Of a DNA stretch of 64,000 bases, positions 23,762-34,547 are shown piece by piece (positions within the stretch are counted from its first letter, which is position 1; each line of letters starts with the position of its first letter). The position numbers were made by a program, and so were the translations under genes. The DNA comes from Bromus sterilis. Its lineage: Eukaryota; Streptophyta; Magnoliopsida; Poales; Poaceae. The stretch is from positions 25,581,282 to 25,645,281 of the forward strand of contig OX465600.1 of NCBI GenBank assembly GCA_950022295.1, written 5' to 3'. The notes beneath the pieces were generated by a model that worked only from the letters and a program-made list of their open reading frames with translations, had not been told where the DNA came from and made no database searches.

Positions 23762-26700
23762 ATACCCCCTCCTTGAGATGCAGCATGCCCCCATGCTGCT
23801 GCTGTTGGGTACATGCGGTGAAGTGAATGGAGTTCCTCCCAGGTAGCAAAGTCTTCTGGCATGTCACTCCAGCGAACACGTACCTGCGCCACCATCTTCT
23901 TTCCTTGCTGGACGAGCCGTTCAGAGAGAATACACGCCGGAGTTGCTGTCCATTCAGATAAGGCAAATGCAGAAAGATCAGAACTCACCGACAAAGTCGT
24001 TGGTACTGCTTTTTTCAATTGCGACACATGAACGACTGGATGCACTTGACTCTTCTCTGGTAACTTGAGCTTGTATGCCACTTCCCCTACACGGTGAAGA
24101 ATTTCAAACGGTCCATAGAAACGAAAGCACAATTTCTGTGAGGAACGCTTGGCCAGTGAAGTCTGAACATAAGGTTGCAGACGAAGGTACACCATATCAC
24201 CCACAGCAAATTCTCTCTCTGATCGATGTCGGTCGGCAAATTTTTTCATGCGTTGTTGAGCTCGAAGCAGATGTTGTTGAATAACTAGTTGCATTGCTGC
24301 ACGTTCCTGCATCCATTGTTGTAATTCAGATGGTGCTAAGTTGTCAGGAGCCTGAATGCCAAAATGTCTGGGTCTGTGTCCATACATGACTTCAAAAGGT
24401 GAGCGTCCAATGGCCGAATGGAATGCAGTATTGTACCAAAACTCCGCTTGTGGTAGCCATTGGGACCACTTCTTTGGATTAGAATGCACAAAACACCTGA
24501 GGAAGGTTTCCAAGCATTGATTTACGCGTTCAGTTTGTCCATCTGTCTGTGGATGGTAAGCCGAGCTGAGATTCAATGTGGTGTCTGCCATTTTGAACAA
24601 TTGTTGCCACAACTTGCTTGTGAACACTTTATCTCGATCTGAGATAATTGTTTGCGGCAAACCGTGCAACTTGTAAATATTGCTGATGAAAACTTGCGCT
24701 ACAGACAAGGCAGTGAATGGGTGTCGCGGCGGCAGAAAATGTGCATATTTTGAAAATTTATCCACCACCACTAGAATAGTGTCATATCCTTGTGAGAGTG
24801 GCAGCTTCTCAATAAAATCCATTGTTATAGTATGCCAGGCTTCCGGTGGCACAGGCAAGGGTTGAAGCAATCCTGGAGATTTCACATGCTCACCCTTTGC
24901 TTGTTGACAAACGGAACATGCGCGTACGAAACGTTGTACATCAGCACGCATGCCTATCCATGAGAACAAAGAACAGACCCGTTGATAAGTTGCTTCAACT
25001 CCGGAATGTCCCCCAATTGCGCTATTGTGCAACGCTTGCAACACTGCATCATGTGCCTCCTTGTGTGACCCAAGCCAAATTCTTCCATTCTGCCGAATCA
25101 CCCCTTGTTGAAGTGAATAGCCCTCATCATTTGGACTGTTGATTGCCAATTCTTGTAATAGCCGTTGTGCCTCTGGGTCGTGAACATACCCTTCCACCAC
25201 TGTCTCTAGCCAACGCGGTTGGACCGATGCCAAACTGCACAGTTGCTCATGTTTTCCTCGCCGCGATAACGCATCAGCCGCGGCATTGGTGCATCCTTTT
25301 TTATAACTGATCCGATACTGAAGACCCAACAACCTAAAGAAGGCCTTTTGTTGCATTGGTGTTGTAGCACGATGATCTCCAAGATGGACCAAACTACGAT
25401 GATCAGTCCGAATGAGGAACTCCCCAGCTTGTAGATATGATCTCCATTTTTCAACAGCCATTAATATTGCCAAACATTCTTTATCATAAGTTGAGAGCAT
25501 GCTATTCTTCTATCCCAATCCCTTACTAAGGAAAGCAATGGGGTGTTCACCCTGCATTAGAACTGCTCCAACACCAGAATCACACGCGTCCGTTTCCAAT
25601 ATGAATTGTTGATTGAAATCTGGTAATGCTAACACGGGAGCTTGCACAAGAGATTGTTTCAATGCTTGAAAGGCATCATCTGTAGTGTTAGTCCATACAT
25701 ACAGTGTGTGTTTTTTTAGCAAATTAGTCAAAGGACGACTGATGATGCCGAAATTTATGATAAACTTCCGGTAATAACCTGCCAAACCAAGGAACCCTCG
25801 GAGTTGCTTGATGTTAGTTGGTGTTGGCCATTGTTGAACCGCATCAATTTTGGCTGGATCTGTTGCAACACCTTTGTTACTGATGACATGCCCGAGATAC
25901 TCCAACGATTGCTGGGCAAACGAGCATTTCGAGCGTTTGACAAAGAATTTGTGCTTGACCAGCAGCTCAAATACTATGGCCAAATGTTGGCAATGATCAG
26001 ACAATGTCTTGGAGTAAATCAAAATGTCGTCAACAAAAACCAATACAAACTTGCGTAACACTGGGGCAAGAGTGGAGTTCATTGCGGCCTGAAATGTGGC
26101 TGGTCCAGAGGTCAATCCAAAAGGCAGAACACGAAACTCGTAGTGCCCATTGTGTGTACGGAATGCAGTCTTAGCTTCGTCTGATGGAGCCATACGTATT
26201 TGGTGGTAACCAGACCGTAAGTCTAGTTTTGTAAAATATGATGCTCCCACTAGTTCATCCAACAACTCATCAACGACTGGCATGGGGTACTTGTCCTTGA
26301 TCGTGATGGCATTAAGTTGTCTGTAATCCACACAGAATCGCCATGAGCCATCCTTTTTACGCACTAACAACACTGGAGCCGCAAATGGACTGTGGCTGGG
26401 TTGTATAAGACCTTGACGCAACATCTCGACCACATGTCTTTCCAATTCATCCTTCTGCTGGGGGGAATAACGGTAAGGTCGAACAGCTACAGGCAAGGCA
26501 CCTGGAATCAGAGGAATTCGATGGTCACTTGATCGGGATGGAGGTAGTCCCTGAGGGGCCTTGAAGCACTCCTCAAACTTTTGCAAGATTTTTTGCACCT
26601 CAACTGGGACAGTGGTTGCAACACTTTCTGCTGCCACTTCCTTAAGCTGAATGACCTGCGCGACCCCGCCTGACTGTATCAATAACGAAAGTTGTTCAGC

Positions 26701-27144
26701 AGAAATTTCAGTACATGATGCCACATTATCTTTTATGCCTCGCAAGGTAATGCGCTTCCCTTCGTGTTTAAAGCGAAACTTTTTCTTCAGCCAATCTATC
26801 CACATTGGGCCCAAGGATTCTAACCATTCCATGCCCAGAATCAAGTCGTAACAGCCCAATTTCAGAACACGAAGATCCGTAGTAAAAGTGTGCCCTTGAC
26901 AATTCCAAGCCGCAGAAGGAACTAGAGCATTACTGGTCATTCGTCCTCCATCAGCAATAGTAACGTGAGCTGCCGACGCTGGCACTGTTGCCAACTGAAT
27001 TCGTGACACCAATGCTTCACTAACAAAGTTGCTTGAGCTGCCAGAGTCCACCAAAATCAGCACCGGGCGTCCATTCAACAGAGCCTGAAGCCGAATGGTT
27101 TTCTTAGCTGTTGTACCGGCCGTAGCACATTCAGATAAGTGCAT
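23596..27144 (-). pseudogene. Reina-like pol polyprotein with one in-frame TAG
   Basis: Retrotransposon polyprotein. The first segment (27144-25510, 544 codons) has the protease motif ILVDSGSSSNF, the RT active site LVFVDDILIYSK and the start of RNase H (LETDACDSGVGAVL). A TAG at 25512-25510 interrupts the frame after SKGLG. The same frame resumes with KNSMLSTYDKECLAILMAV and continues to 23596 (634 codons from the next methionine). It contains the HHCC zinc finger of integrase, the catalytic DFIEKLP, ISDRDKVF and DGQTERVNQ segments, and a C-terminal VHVSQLKKAV...VRW chromodomain-like region. The last codons run into the 3' LTR. Only this one stop separates it from an open frame. Confidence 0.9.
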
Positions 27145-28376
27145 AAGTCCCTCTGACTCATTGTCCGACCTGCCCTGTCACCTTGCAAGTCCAGCAATAA
27201 TAGCAAATCCTCAATTAACTGCACTTGTGTAGATGGCACACATTTATGGCCTCGATGATATTTATCCCCACATTTAAAACACAAACCCTTGGCCCGTCGC
27301 GTAGCTTTCAAAGCATCCAGTTTCTGCTCAAGTTTAGTTTTCTCTTCAGAATCCTTTGTCTCTTCAGGAGCTGAACCGAGTATGCCTTTGCCATGCTTAT
27401 ATTCTGCCTTGTTATATTGCTTGTATTCTGGCTTGTATCGGTGAGTACTGTGACACGCTTCTTCTAAAAGATCCTCCTGCGTTTGTGCGAGAGACAAAGC
27501 CGTATCAACAGTTCGAGGCTTGTGCAACCTAATGGCCGCTTGAATTTCAGGTTTGAGACCTTTAACAAATTTTGTAACAAAGAATGCCTCATCATAGTTT
27601 TTGTTGTAAACTAACACCTTGTGCATGAGTTCTTCGAATTGGTGATGGTATGCGTCTACTGAAGTACGCTGATAGATTCTTTCCAAAGACTCTAAGTGTC
27701 TATGATATTTGTCCCTCCCAAATTTTTGTGTGACTGCTACCACCAACTCTTCCCAACTATCAACAGCATGCATGGCTTCATAGGTTTGCAACCAAAGGGC
27801 CGCATTACCCCGGAAATGTAAAGTGGCGAAACTAGCCCATGATTCATGAGGAACAAGATACATATTGAAGTATTTTTCAGCAACCGATTTCCACCAAGTG
27901 GGATTATCACCATCAAACTTTGGGAATTCAGTTTTTGGTATGCGAGTGTTGGTGTAACCACTCCTAGATCCTGACCCCGGCGCGTGATCATGTGAGCCTG
28001 ATCCTTCTCCGAGGTAAAACTGAACTGGAGTATGAGGGAACACACGCTTACCCCCGGCCAGGGCATGCGGGGGTGCATTGGCCGCTCCTAGCGCAGTACC
28101 CTGGTGAGCTTCTTCCTTGCCGTGCTCTTCAGGCCTAAGTGCTGTTTGGGTGACAGCAGTTTGTTTTTCCGCTTCCAACGCCGCCACACGAGCACCCACC
28201 TCCGTGATGGAGTTTTGCAGTGATCCGATCGAGTTGTCGACCTGCGGCATCCAGCGCGCCATGGCCTGGATGGTGTCTGCCATGGACTTAATAGAGGCTG
28301 CTACCAGCGAACTCGTCGTCTTCATGTCCGCCAGGTCTTCTTGCATCTGCTCCATAGTGTCTGTCTTGATAATCAA
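27075..28376 (-). CDS. Reina-like gag protein
   Basis: An open frame of 433 codons. The N-terminal part is a coiled-coil-like region. It is followed by the retrotransposon gag domain (TWWKSVAEKYF, FGRDKYHRHLESLERIYQ) and a CCHC nucleocapsid knuckle, CFKCGDKYHRGHKC. The frame ends at 27075, overlapping pol by 70 bases in another frame. In related elements gag and pol are continuous or joined by frameshifting. Whether this offset is programmed or a mutation cannot be told here. Confidence 0.9.
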   Translation of the reverse strand: MIIKTDTMEQMQEDLADMKTTSSLVAASIKSMADTIQAMARWMPQVDNSIGSLQNSITEVGARVAALEAEKQTAVTQTALRPEEHGKEEAHQGTALGAANAPPHALAGGKRVFPHTPVQFYLGEGSGSHDHAPGSGSRSGYTNTRIPKTEFPKFDGDNPTWWKSVAEKYFNMYLVPHESWASFATLHFRGNAALWLQTYEAMHAVDSWEELVVAVTQKFGRDKYHRHLESLERIYQRTSVDAYHHQFEELMHKVLVYNKNYDEAFFVTKFVKGLKPEIQAAIRLHKPRTVDTALSLAQTQEDLLEEACHSTHRYKPEYKQYNKAEYKHGKGILGSAPEETKDSEEKTKLEQKLDALKATRRAKGLCFKCGDKYHRGHKCVPSTQVQLIEDLLLLLDLQGDRAGRTMSQRDLCTYLNVLRPVQQLRKPFGFRLC

Positions 28377-28601
28377 AACCCAAGTGACTGGAACGGAATT
28401 TTACAAATCGCAAAGGATTTGCGACCAACCGACCAGACAACCTGATTCGCACCCCAACAAGTACGCCGCCGCCAGAGCAGGGCAGGAACGAAGGCGAGAA
28501 GAAGAAAAAAATGGTGTGGGCAAGGTGTCGAACAGGTTGTGTGCAGTGGCCTGGGGGGGGGGGATTTGGGCTAAATTTGGAAGCGATCCGATGGACCGAT
28601 A

Positions 28602-28616
28602 GCTCTGAATACCAAA
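28602..28616 (-). promoter_or_regulatory. Primer-binding site of the Reina-like element
   Basis: The 15 bases next to the 5' LTR read TTTGGTATTCAGAGC on the minus strand. This is close to the initiator-Met tRNA complement TGGTATCAGAGC with one extra T. Confidence 0.65.
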
Positions 28617-28945
28617 TGTTGCAATATCACTCTCAGGGAATACAATTCCACACAAGATTCAGGTACGAATCTGGCGTCACGCCGAGACTTACAGGTTTCA
28701 GAGGAAGAAGAAGGATAGGCAGGAAGAGAACAGCGATACAGAATACAACTTGATGCCTCTACACGCTGAGCAGCCACCACTAAGTGATGGTTGCCACCTG
28801 GGCTGGGTCGTTCTGCTCAGCACTTGTGCTCTTCATGGGCCGGCCCACCTTGTCGAACTGAAGAGCACGCCTCCTTCGCTTGTCTTCCAGCTTAACTCTT
28901 CGACGCTTCTCTCTACTTTCTTCAGTCACCAGGAACGCCGTGACA
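28617..28945 (-). repeat. 5' LTR of the Reina-like element
   Basis: A 329-bp copy upstream of gag in element orientation. It matches the 3' LTR at every position compared by eye. Confidence 0.93.
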
Positions 28946-29338
28946 TCAACGCAGGGGTACGGTGGCACCAGCGGCGTCCCCAACTCGTCAAGTCTCACGT
29001 CAGCGTGCGCCTCCACGAACACCATTCCTTCCGCATTGCAGTCCACCGCCAGCTTCTTCCCGCCGGGGAGCTTCCGCAGGCGGCCGGCGATAGGGTAGTA
29101 GTGGACCAGTGCCTCCGCCAGGACGCCCTTGAGAAAACTTGCCGGTATCTCCGGCGCCCCTCCGGGGACGAGGAACCGGAAGAATCCGATAACTGTAATG
29201 TCACCTCGTGCGGCGTCGCTCGCGCAGGCATTACCAGCTCAGGCTCGCTCCGGCACGACGTGAAGGTCACCATGGCGCGAGTGTAGCTGTGTATGGAGGA
29301 TGCGATGGCACAAGAAGAAGCCATGTGTAGTATGGAAG

Positions 29339-29346
29339 TATATATA
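29339..29346 (-). promoter_or_regulatory. TATA box of the BAHD pseudogene
   Basis: TATATATA lies about 65 bases upstream of the ATG at 29273. Transcription would be expected to start near 29312, downstream of the alternative ATG at 29324, which supports the 29273 start. Inferred from spacing only. Confidence 0.5.
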
Positions 29347-29415
29347 GGCGCGCGTTGGCTTTGATTGAGATAAAGCCTTTCATCACTTGTAGATGCTTCT
29401 ATATAGACGATGCTA

Positions 29416-29512
29416 ACTTTTTCTTCGATTCATAATAAATGTCATTCAATTTGTACTAAGCTAATATAAACTTTGTACTAGATGAACGATAGTTGTTATG
29501 AATCGGAGGAAG
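29416..29512. mobile_element. Degenerate Stowaway-like MITE
   Basis: The ends CTTTTTCTTCGATTCATAAT and, inverted, CTTCCTCCGATTCATAACAA pair imperfectly and are flanked by TAA/TA. The element resembles the copy at 3996-4089, including the internal TTTGTACTAG-type core. It lies just upstream of the BAHD promoter. Confidence 0.65.
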
Positions 29513-29961
29513 TAACATTTTATATTAGCGTGCGACCACAACAGCTTCTCCGAGAAAAATACATTGAGAGGACGTGCAACGCTATACAAAACTACATGTT
29601 CTACAATCTTGTATCTTGATTTTTTATTTATTTTTATTTTGCGGGCGAAAGGGAGCTTTTCATTAGCTTAATCCAGAATAGTGCGATCCGGTTTACAAAT
29701 GTTTATAACCCCTTCAGGACCTGATCGAAGGCACACAACAGTTTTGACCTCCACTCTTCCAATCCTAGCTAATTCGTGGCTCACTCAATTCCTCGCACGC
29801 CTGACGGCTTGCACCTCTACCTTCCTGCCACTAGTAATCATCTCTCTTATCTTATGTACAAGAGCAGCTAGCATCCCAAGACCTGTTCACTCGCGTTTGG
29901 GAGATCATCCGAGCTGCTTCCAAGCTGTCTGTTTCCAAGATGAAAAGCAGCGAGCTCCAGT

Positions 29962-30475
29962 CACTACGGGACGGCGGGCATACGCCGACGGTCGGCAGCC
30001 GTCGGCGTAGGTTCATAAGCTGTCGGGCTAGGCCTACGCCGACGGCTGCCGTCGGCGTATAGCCGTCGGACCAGGTTTTCCTCGGGTTTGTCTTAGAAGC
30101 CGTCGGCGTAGAGGTCTAAGGCGACGGCTCGACGCGGCTGTCGACGTCGAGGCCGTCGGTGTACGTCATGTGGGCCCCACGCAAGGCCTAACGGCCGTTA
30201 GGGGTTGGTTGGACGCTACGCCGACGGACTGGCCGTCGGCTTAGCTTGACGCCAGAAAGGACACGTGGCAGAGCCACAACGCGTCTGGTAATAGGGCTAC
30301 GCCGACTGCCTGGCCGTCGGCGTAGGCCCCCATCCAATGATGCCACGTGGCAGCACCTAACCGTATCTGGGCGACGGGTCTACGCCGACGGCCAGGTCGT
30401 CGGCGTAGGCTGTGCCATTTGGTATAGGGCAAGGCCTACGCCGACGGCCTGGCCGTCGGCGTAGGTACTGACATG
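29962..30475. repeat. Left subterminal repeat cluster of the large CACTA
   Basis: At least a dozen copies of the CCGTCGGCGTA / TACGCCGACGG motif in both orientations, often as back-to-back inverted pairs. In En/Spm-type elements such arrays bind the element-encoded protein (family knowledge). The following 30476-30748 is AT-rich and without features. Confidence 0.88.
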
Positions 30476-30748
30476 CTTTTTCTTTTTTTCATTTCTGGTT
30501 CATTTCCTGCATATTTAAAATTCTCATAAGCATATATGCATTATAGTATTCATACCTAGATCAGAGCCAAGCATTATAGGAATTTATATTACACATGCAC
30601 ATCGACACAAGCATTTATACATCGTATCCATACATAGCATAAGAAGAAGAAACATCGCATCCATACATAACATCCAAAGAGAAGAAACATCGTATCGGTA
30701 CATCAGCTCATCCAAACAGACCTCTACACGTCTGGGGTAGCATCATCA

Positions 30749-33258
30749 TCAACTCATCGCGTCCGGCGAGGGAGTCGAGCCGGAGAAGCCGAGGTCTCCG
30801 CGCGTGAAGATAGGCGACTGACGGTGCGGAGGCGCCGTCGAACCAGCACCGGAAGCAGGTGATCCCGCGCCACCATGAACCGGTGACCGCGCGGGACGAC
30901 GACAGCGAGGCAGCAACACGACCAAAGGGTCCAGTCCCGGAGGCTCCCGTTCCCTACACGTTTGAGCAATAGTTAGCAACCGCCAAGGCACATGAAAATG
31001 TTAGCAACTGATTGGGCAAGTAAATTACCGGGGTTAAGCCGGTGTAGTAGAAGTTCTGGGCGAACTCTTCCTTCGATACAAACTCCGGCTTAAGCCCGGC
31101 TCGAGGAGGTCGTGGCGGTATATCGACGAGCACTCCCGTAAGCCGAGCACTCTCTTGAGCCTGCAAGATAGTTAACATGTCAGGCATTGCACAAAAGTAT
31201 AAAAATTGAGACTTGTCATCTTTTGAAAAAAAGAAAGGTTGGAACTTACATCTTCTTTTGCCTCTTTCCACGCCTCGTGTACTTCTGCTCTCTGTCTCCA
31301 CTGCGCAAGGTCCACCAAATAGGCATCGTTGTGGGCCTTGTAGGCCGCCTCGAAAGCAACCTACAATTACAAAAATTGAACCATCTCATCAACTAAGCCA
31401 CTGAGGAAGTAGTATTGTCACAGAAAGGATGGAAATGAGAGAAACTTACATCGTAGCCAGTCTGGGAAGGCCGTCGTCGAGGAGGCGGTGCGGGGTCGTC
31501 AGGGCCGAGGGTAGCCTTGATCCGCGTGAGGCTCAAAGTGGGAGTGCGCGGGGTCATCTTATCCATAACGCGCAGACGGCCGTGCTAAAGGCCTCCCCCA
31601 GACACGACCAACGCTCTGGGGTCGGGTTCCGCACTTCTGGGGTCGTCCAACTCCGGATTAAAAGTGATCATCGCCTCGAGGTAGTTAGCACTGTCCTCCT
31701 GTGCAGTGCCGAAGTACTCGGGAAGCTGAGGCTGAGGCTGGAAGAGATCGGGCGCCATCATCCTCATCGAGTCCCATGACTTATATGAGCTGACAGGCCT
31801 CTCTAGTTTATCCTCCTGCATCACCAAAGAGATTTTATGAGTACCAAGTAGGAACATGCATGAGGGGAAATAAATGCAAGTTGTTCCATGTATGTGTATA
31901 CCAGCTTGGCCTTGTAGCGCTCAGTGCCTAGGTTTCTAGCCCGATGTGTCCCCCCGCTGCCGCGGTTCGCCTTGTTCCGCTCGCTCAAGGCGTTCCACTC
32001 CTCGTCTTCCCCGCACCACCTCGCAGTCAACGCCCTCCATGCCTCCTCCTTGCCATAGGCCCAATCGGGCCTAACCTGAAAAATCAATACTCATGTGAAG
32101 AATAGACGATGCAATTGCAACTTAGCATTAACATATAATCTCATCGACAATTTACTTACCTCGTCGTACTGTTCCGCGCTCATCGTCGAGCGTGACTTGA
32201 CATTCTCGTGCTTCGGCAACGGCTTGCCCGATTTCGCCATGTTGTATTGACTCCTGGCGGTATGACCCTGGTTATAGAACTGCTGATTAGTCAACCTCTT
32301 ACAATGAGCCTGCAGAGTCTTGTTCGCCGTCTCCTGGTGCTCCGGAGCCACCCTATAGAATCTCTGAAATCATGCATCAAAAAAGTGTGGGATTCATGAG
32401 TTAGCATGGCGGGGTCATCAACTATGAACAAAAAAAGTGTGAGGAGTCATGATTTTGCCTTACCCAAAACTTGTTGATCACGGCGTCAGAAGCTTTCCCG
32501 TAGGGGGGACAATCTGCGAGCTCGTAGTGTCTCCAAAGCGTGGCTAGCTTCCTCTCGCCTTTGTCTGTGGTGTAGAAGCCCGACCAAAACTTCCTAATGA
32601 TAGCTCCAAGCATGCAGCCAGGGACTCGGGTCCCCGCAGGATGAAGCCAATTGCTGCACAAGAATCAAACATTAGTACATGCCAAGTTGGTATCAACGAA
32701 ATGAAACTATAGCCACTTACTCAGTTCTGGTAGGTTCAATGAGGGTCCGAGCCTCCAGGGCAGGCTCCTCCTTAGGGACTTCTGTTTCCCCACGAACCTT
32801 TGCCTTCTTCGTCGACGCACTCGATGGCCCCGACGCAGTCACCATCTCCTCGTCTCGAGACTCCGCTTTTCCAAGTCTCGAGAGTCCATATCCTCGTCTG
32901 GAGACTTCGAGAACGCGGTCTGTGAAGCCACGTCGCCGGAAGCGGAGGGTATGTCACTCAGAAGGACGGTACCTCGCCCTCGTCCTCGACCTCGTCCTCG
33001 GCCTCCTGCAATCGGAAAAGGTAAACAATTAAGAAGCATGTTGAAAAATAAATACCAAGCATAATGAAGATGCAATGTACCTCCTCGGCCTGACCTCGGG
33101 GGACGTCTCCCTCTTCCTCCTCCTCGTCCTGCATCCCCTCCTCCTCCTCCTCCTCCTCCTACCTCCTCGGCGCCGTACCTTGAGGTGGTTGCTCTTCCAC
33201 TCTTCGTCTTCTTTATCCCCTGAAGCAAGGACTGCGGTGATGCCTTGCCACTGCTCAT
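30749..33258 (-). pseudogene. Transposase_24-type (Ptta/En/Spm) gene of the large CACTA
   Basis: Probable DNA-binding partner protein of the CACTA transposase, by position and family. Exon blocks on the minus strand: 33258-33082 (glycine/arginine-rich N-terminus), about 33006-32720, 32655-32465 (TRVPGCMLGAIIRKFWSG), about 32364-32161, 32080-31903, 31815-31453, about 31360-31262, 31160-31030 and 30957-30749 (stop at 30749). It matches the gene at 58380-60728 in exon order and in the VSGGG/ISGGG landmark. Defects: a frameshift in the second block near 32860 and an in-frame TAG at about 31587 just after SGGGL. Exon borders are approximate. Confidence 0.75.
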
Positions 33259-34547
33259 ACTGGCCAATGAGCTGCATTGAGAAAAATAAAACAATTAAGC
33301 ATAAAGACGCAATGCAATTAAGAAGCATAAAGACGCAATGCAATTAAGATGAAAATAAATACTAATACTCGTCATCACTCTCAGCCTCGGGATCCTCGCA
33401 CGGTGGAGACTCATCATTGTCATGGAACATAGAGCATTTTAAATAGCACGTGCACATCGACAAGATACAAAATAACATCATCATCAATTCATCGTAGAAC
33501 ATCTGCACACAATCATCATCATCATCCAAAATAACATACATATAGTATCGAGATACATAAATACTAATAATCATCATCATCACTCTGAGGCTCATTCTCA
33601 TCTCCATCATCACTATCACTATCACGTGCGTATAAAGCGTCGGGATCCTCGGACGGTGGAGGCTCATCATCGTCATCACTCTAAGGCTCATCATTGGCAT
33701 GTGCCTTGTTGAGCATCTCTATGTCACTTATATCCGTGACTATCTCACCACGGGTGTGTGCATCGTTCTCGAGGTCCTCAAGACCTTCTAAGCCAAAGTC
33801 CCCAAAGTTCTCTTGCTCTTGATAGAAAATTCCCTCGTATGTTTGAGGGTTAATGTTGTTGTAATCGTCCTCGGAGGGCATGGGTAGTTTACCATGTGGC
33901 GATACCTGGTACACGACTTCCCAGGCTTGGAGGTATTCTTTCTGGCATGGGTAGGGAAAGTAATAAACTTGCTTCGCTTGGTGAGCCACAACAAAGACAT
34001 CGGATCCGCTATAGGTGGTTGAAGGCCTAACTTCAACTAACCCAATGGAAGGGGTATTTTTGTGTCCATGGTGTGGATCGAACCAGTGGCATCTGAACAC
34101 AACGAGCTTGAGTTCTACGGGGCCATTGTTGAACGTCAGCTCGTATACGTTCTGGAACCTTCCATAGTAATCAAAGTCATCTTGTCCCTTGGTGAAGACC
34201 CCGGTATTTATAGTTTTTGCACCCGGGCGACTATTTTGGTGTCCGTCTGTATGAAAGCGATACCCATTCACATCATACTTCTCATACATGTTGACTTTAT
34301 TGTTAAAACCCTGAGAGACACATCTCAACTCATCCGACATCATCACTGTGGGATCAGCTCCCTACAAGTTTAGTACGAATCATGCATTAGTTACGTGTCA
34401 TAAGAGGGCCAAGTTGCCAGGTAATTAAGAGGGATAGGTTACGGATTACCTTTTCCCTGAACCATGACATGAAACTTCTTCCCGGGGCACCCCCTTTTAG
34501 AAGAGCATCCAACTGCGCAGCATCGGGATCTGTTGGTCCCGGCCACA

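Larger units (their letters stand above)
23433..28945 (-). mobile_element. Reina-like chromovirus LTR retrotransposon (Ty3/Gypsy), 5.5 kb, complete ends
   Basis: Two 329-bp LTRs (23433-23761 and 28617-28945) start TGTTGCAATATC and end GCCGTGACA. They are flanked by the 5-bp duplication TCAAC (23428-23432 and 28946-28950). Coding order on the minus strand is gag, protease, RT, RNase H, integrase, then a chromodomain-like tail. The short LTRs, small size and initiator-Met-like primer site fit the Reina clade. The LTRs appear identical by eye, so the insertion is recent. Pol carries an in-frame TAG and gag and pol are in different frames, so this copy is probably not autonomous. Confidence 0.93.
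22302..29273 (-). pseudogene. BAHD acyltransferase pseudogene split by an LTR retrotransposon
   Basis: BAHD enzymes move acyl groups from acyl-CoA to alcohols or amines in secondary metabolism. The minus-strand coding parts are 29273 to 28946 (exon 1, 5' part), 23432 to 23367 (rest of exon 1, ending KPLLYLQ) and 23219 to 22302 (exon 2). Exon 1 has GRKL/HYYPIAGRLRKL-type conserved sequence and exon 2 has the catalytic HSVVD. The Reina-like element is inserted between VD and EELICDVGE, with a TCAAC duplication. Two further defects are independent of the insertion: a frameshift or deletion near 29190, and a structural DFGWG motif degraded to NLGGW. The start MVTFTSC at 29273 is preferred over an upstream ATG at 29324 because of TATA-box spacing. 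The N-terminal RSEPELV..PARATP pattern suggests the benzoyl/acetyl-transferase branch (inference). Confidence 0.88.

Noticed and set aside
28571..29046. Frames in and around the LTRs (MVAAQRVEASSC..., MDCNAEGMVFVEA...)
   Set aside because: The first is LTR sequence seen at both ends of the element. The second starts inside BAHD exon 1 and runs into the LTR, so it is a chimera of the insertion.
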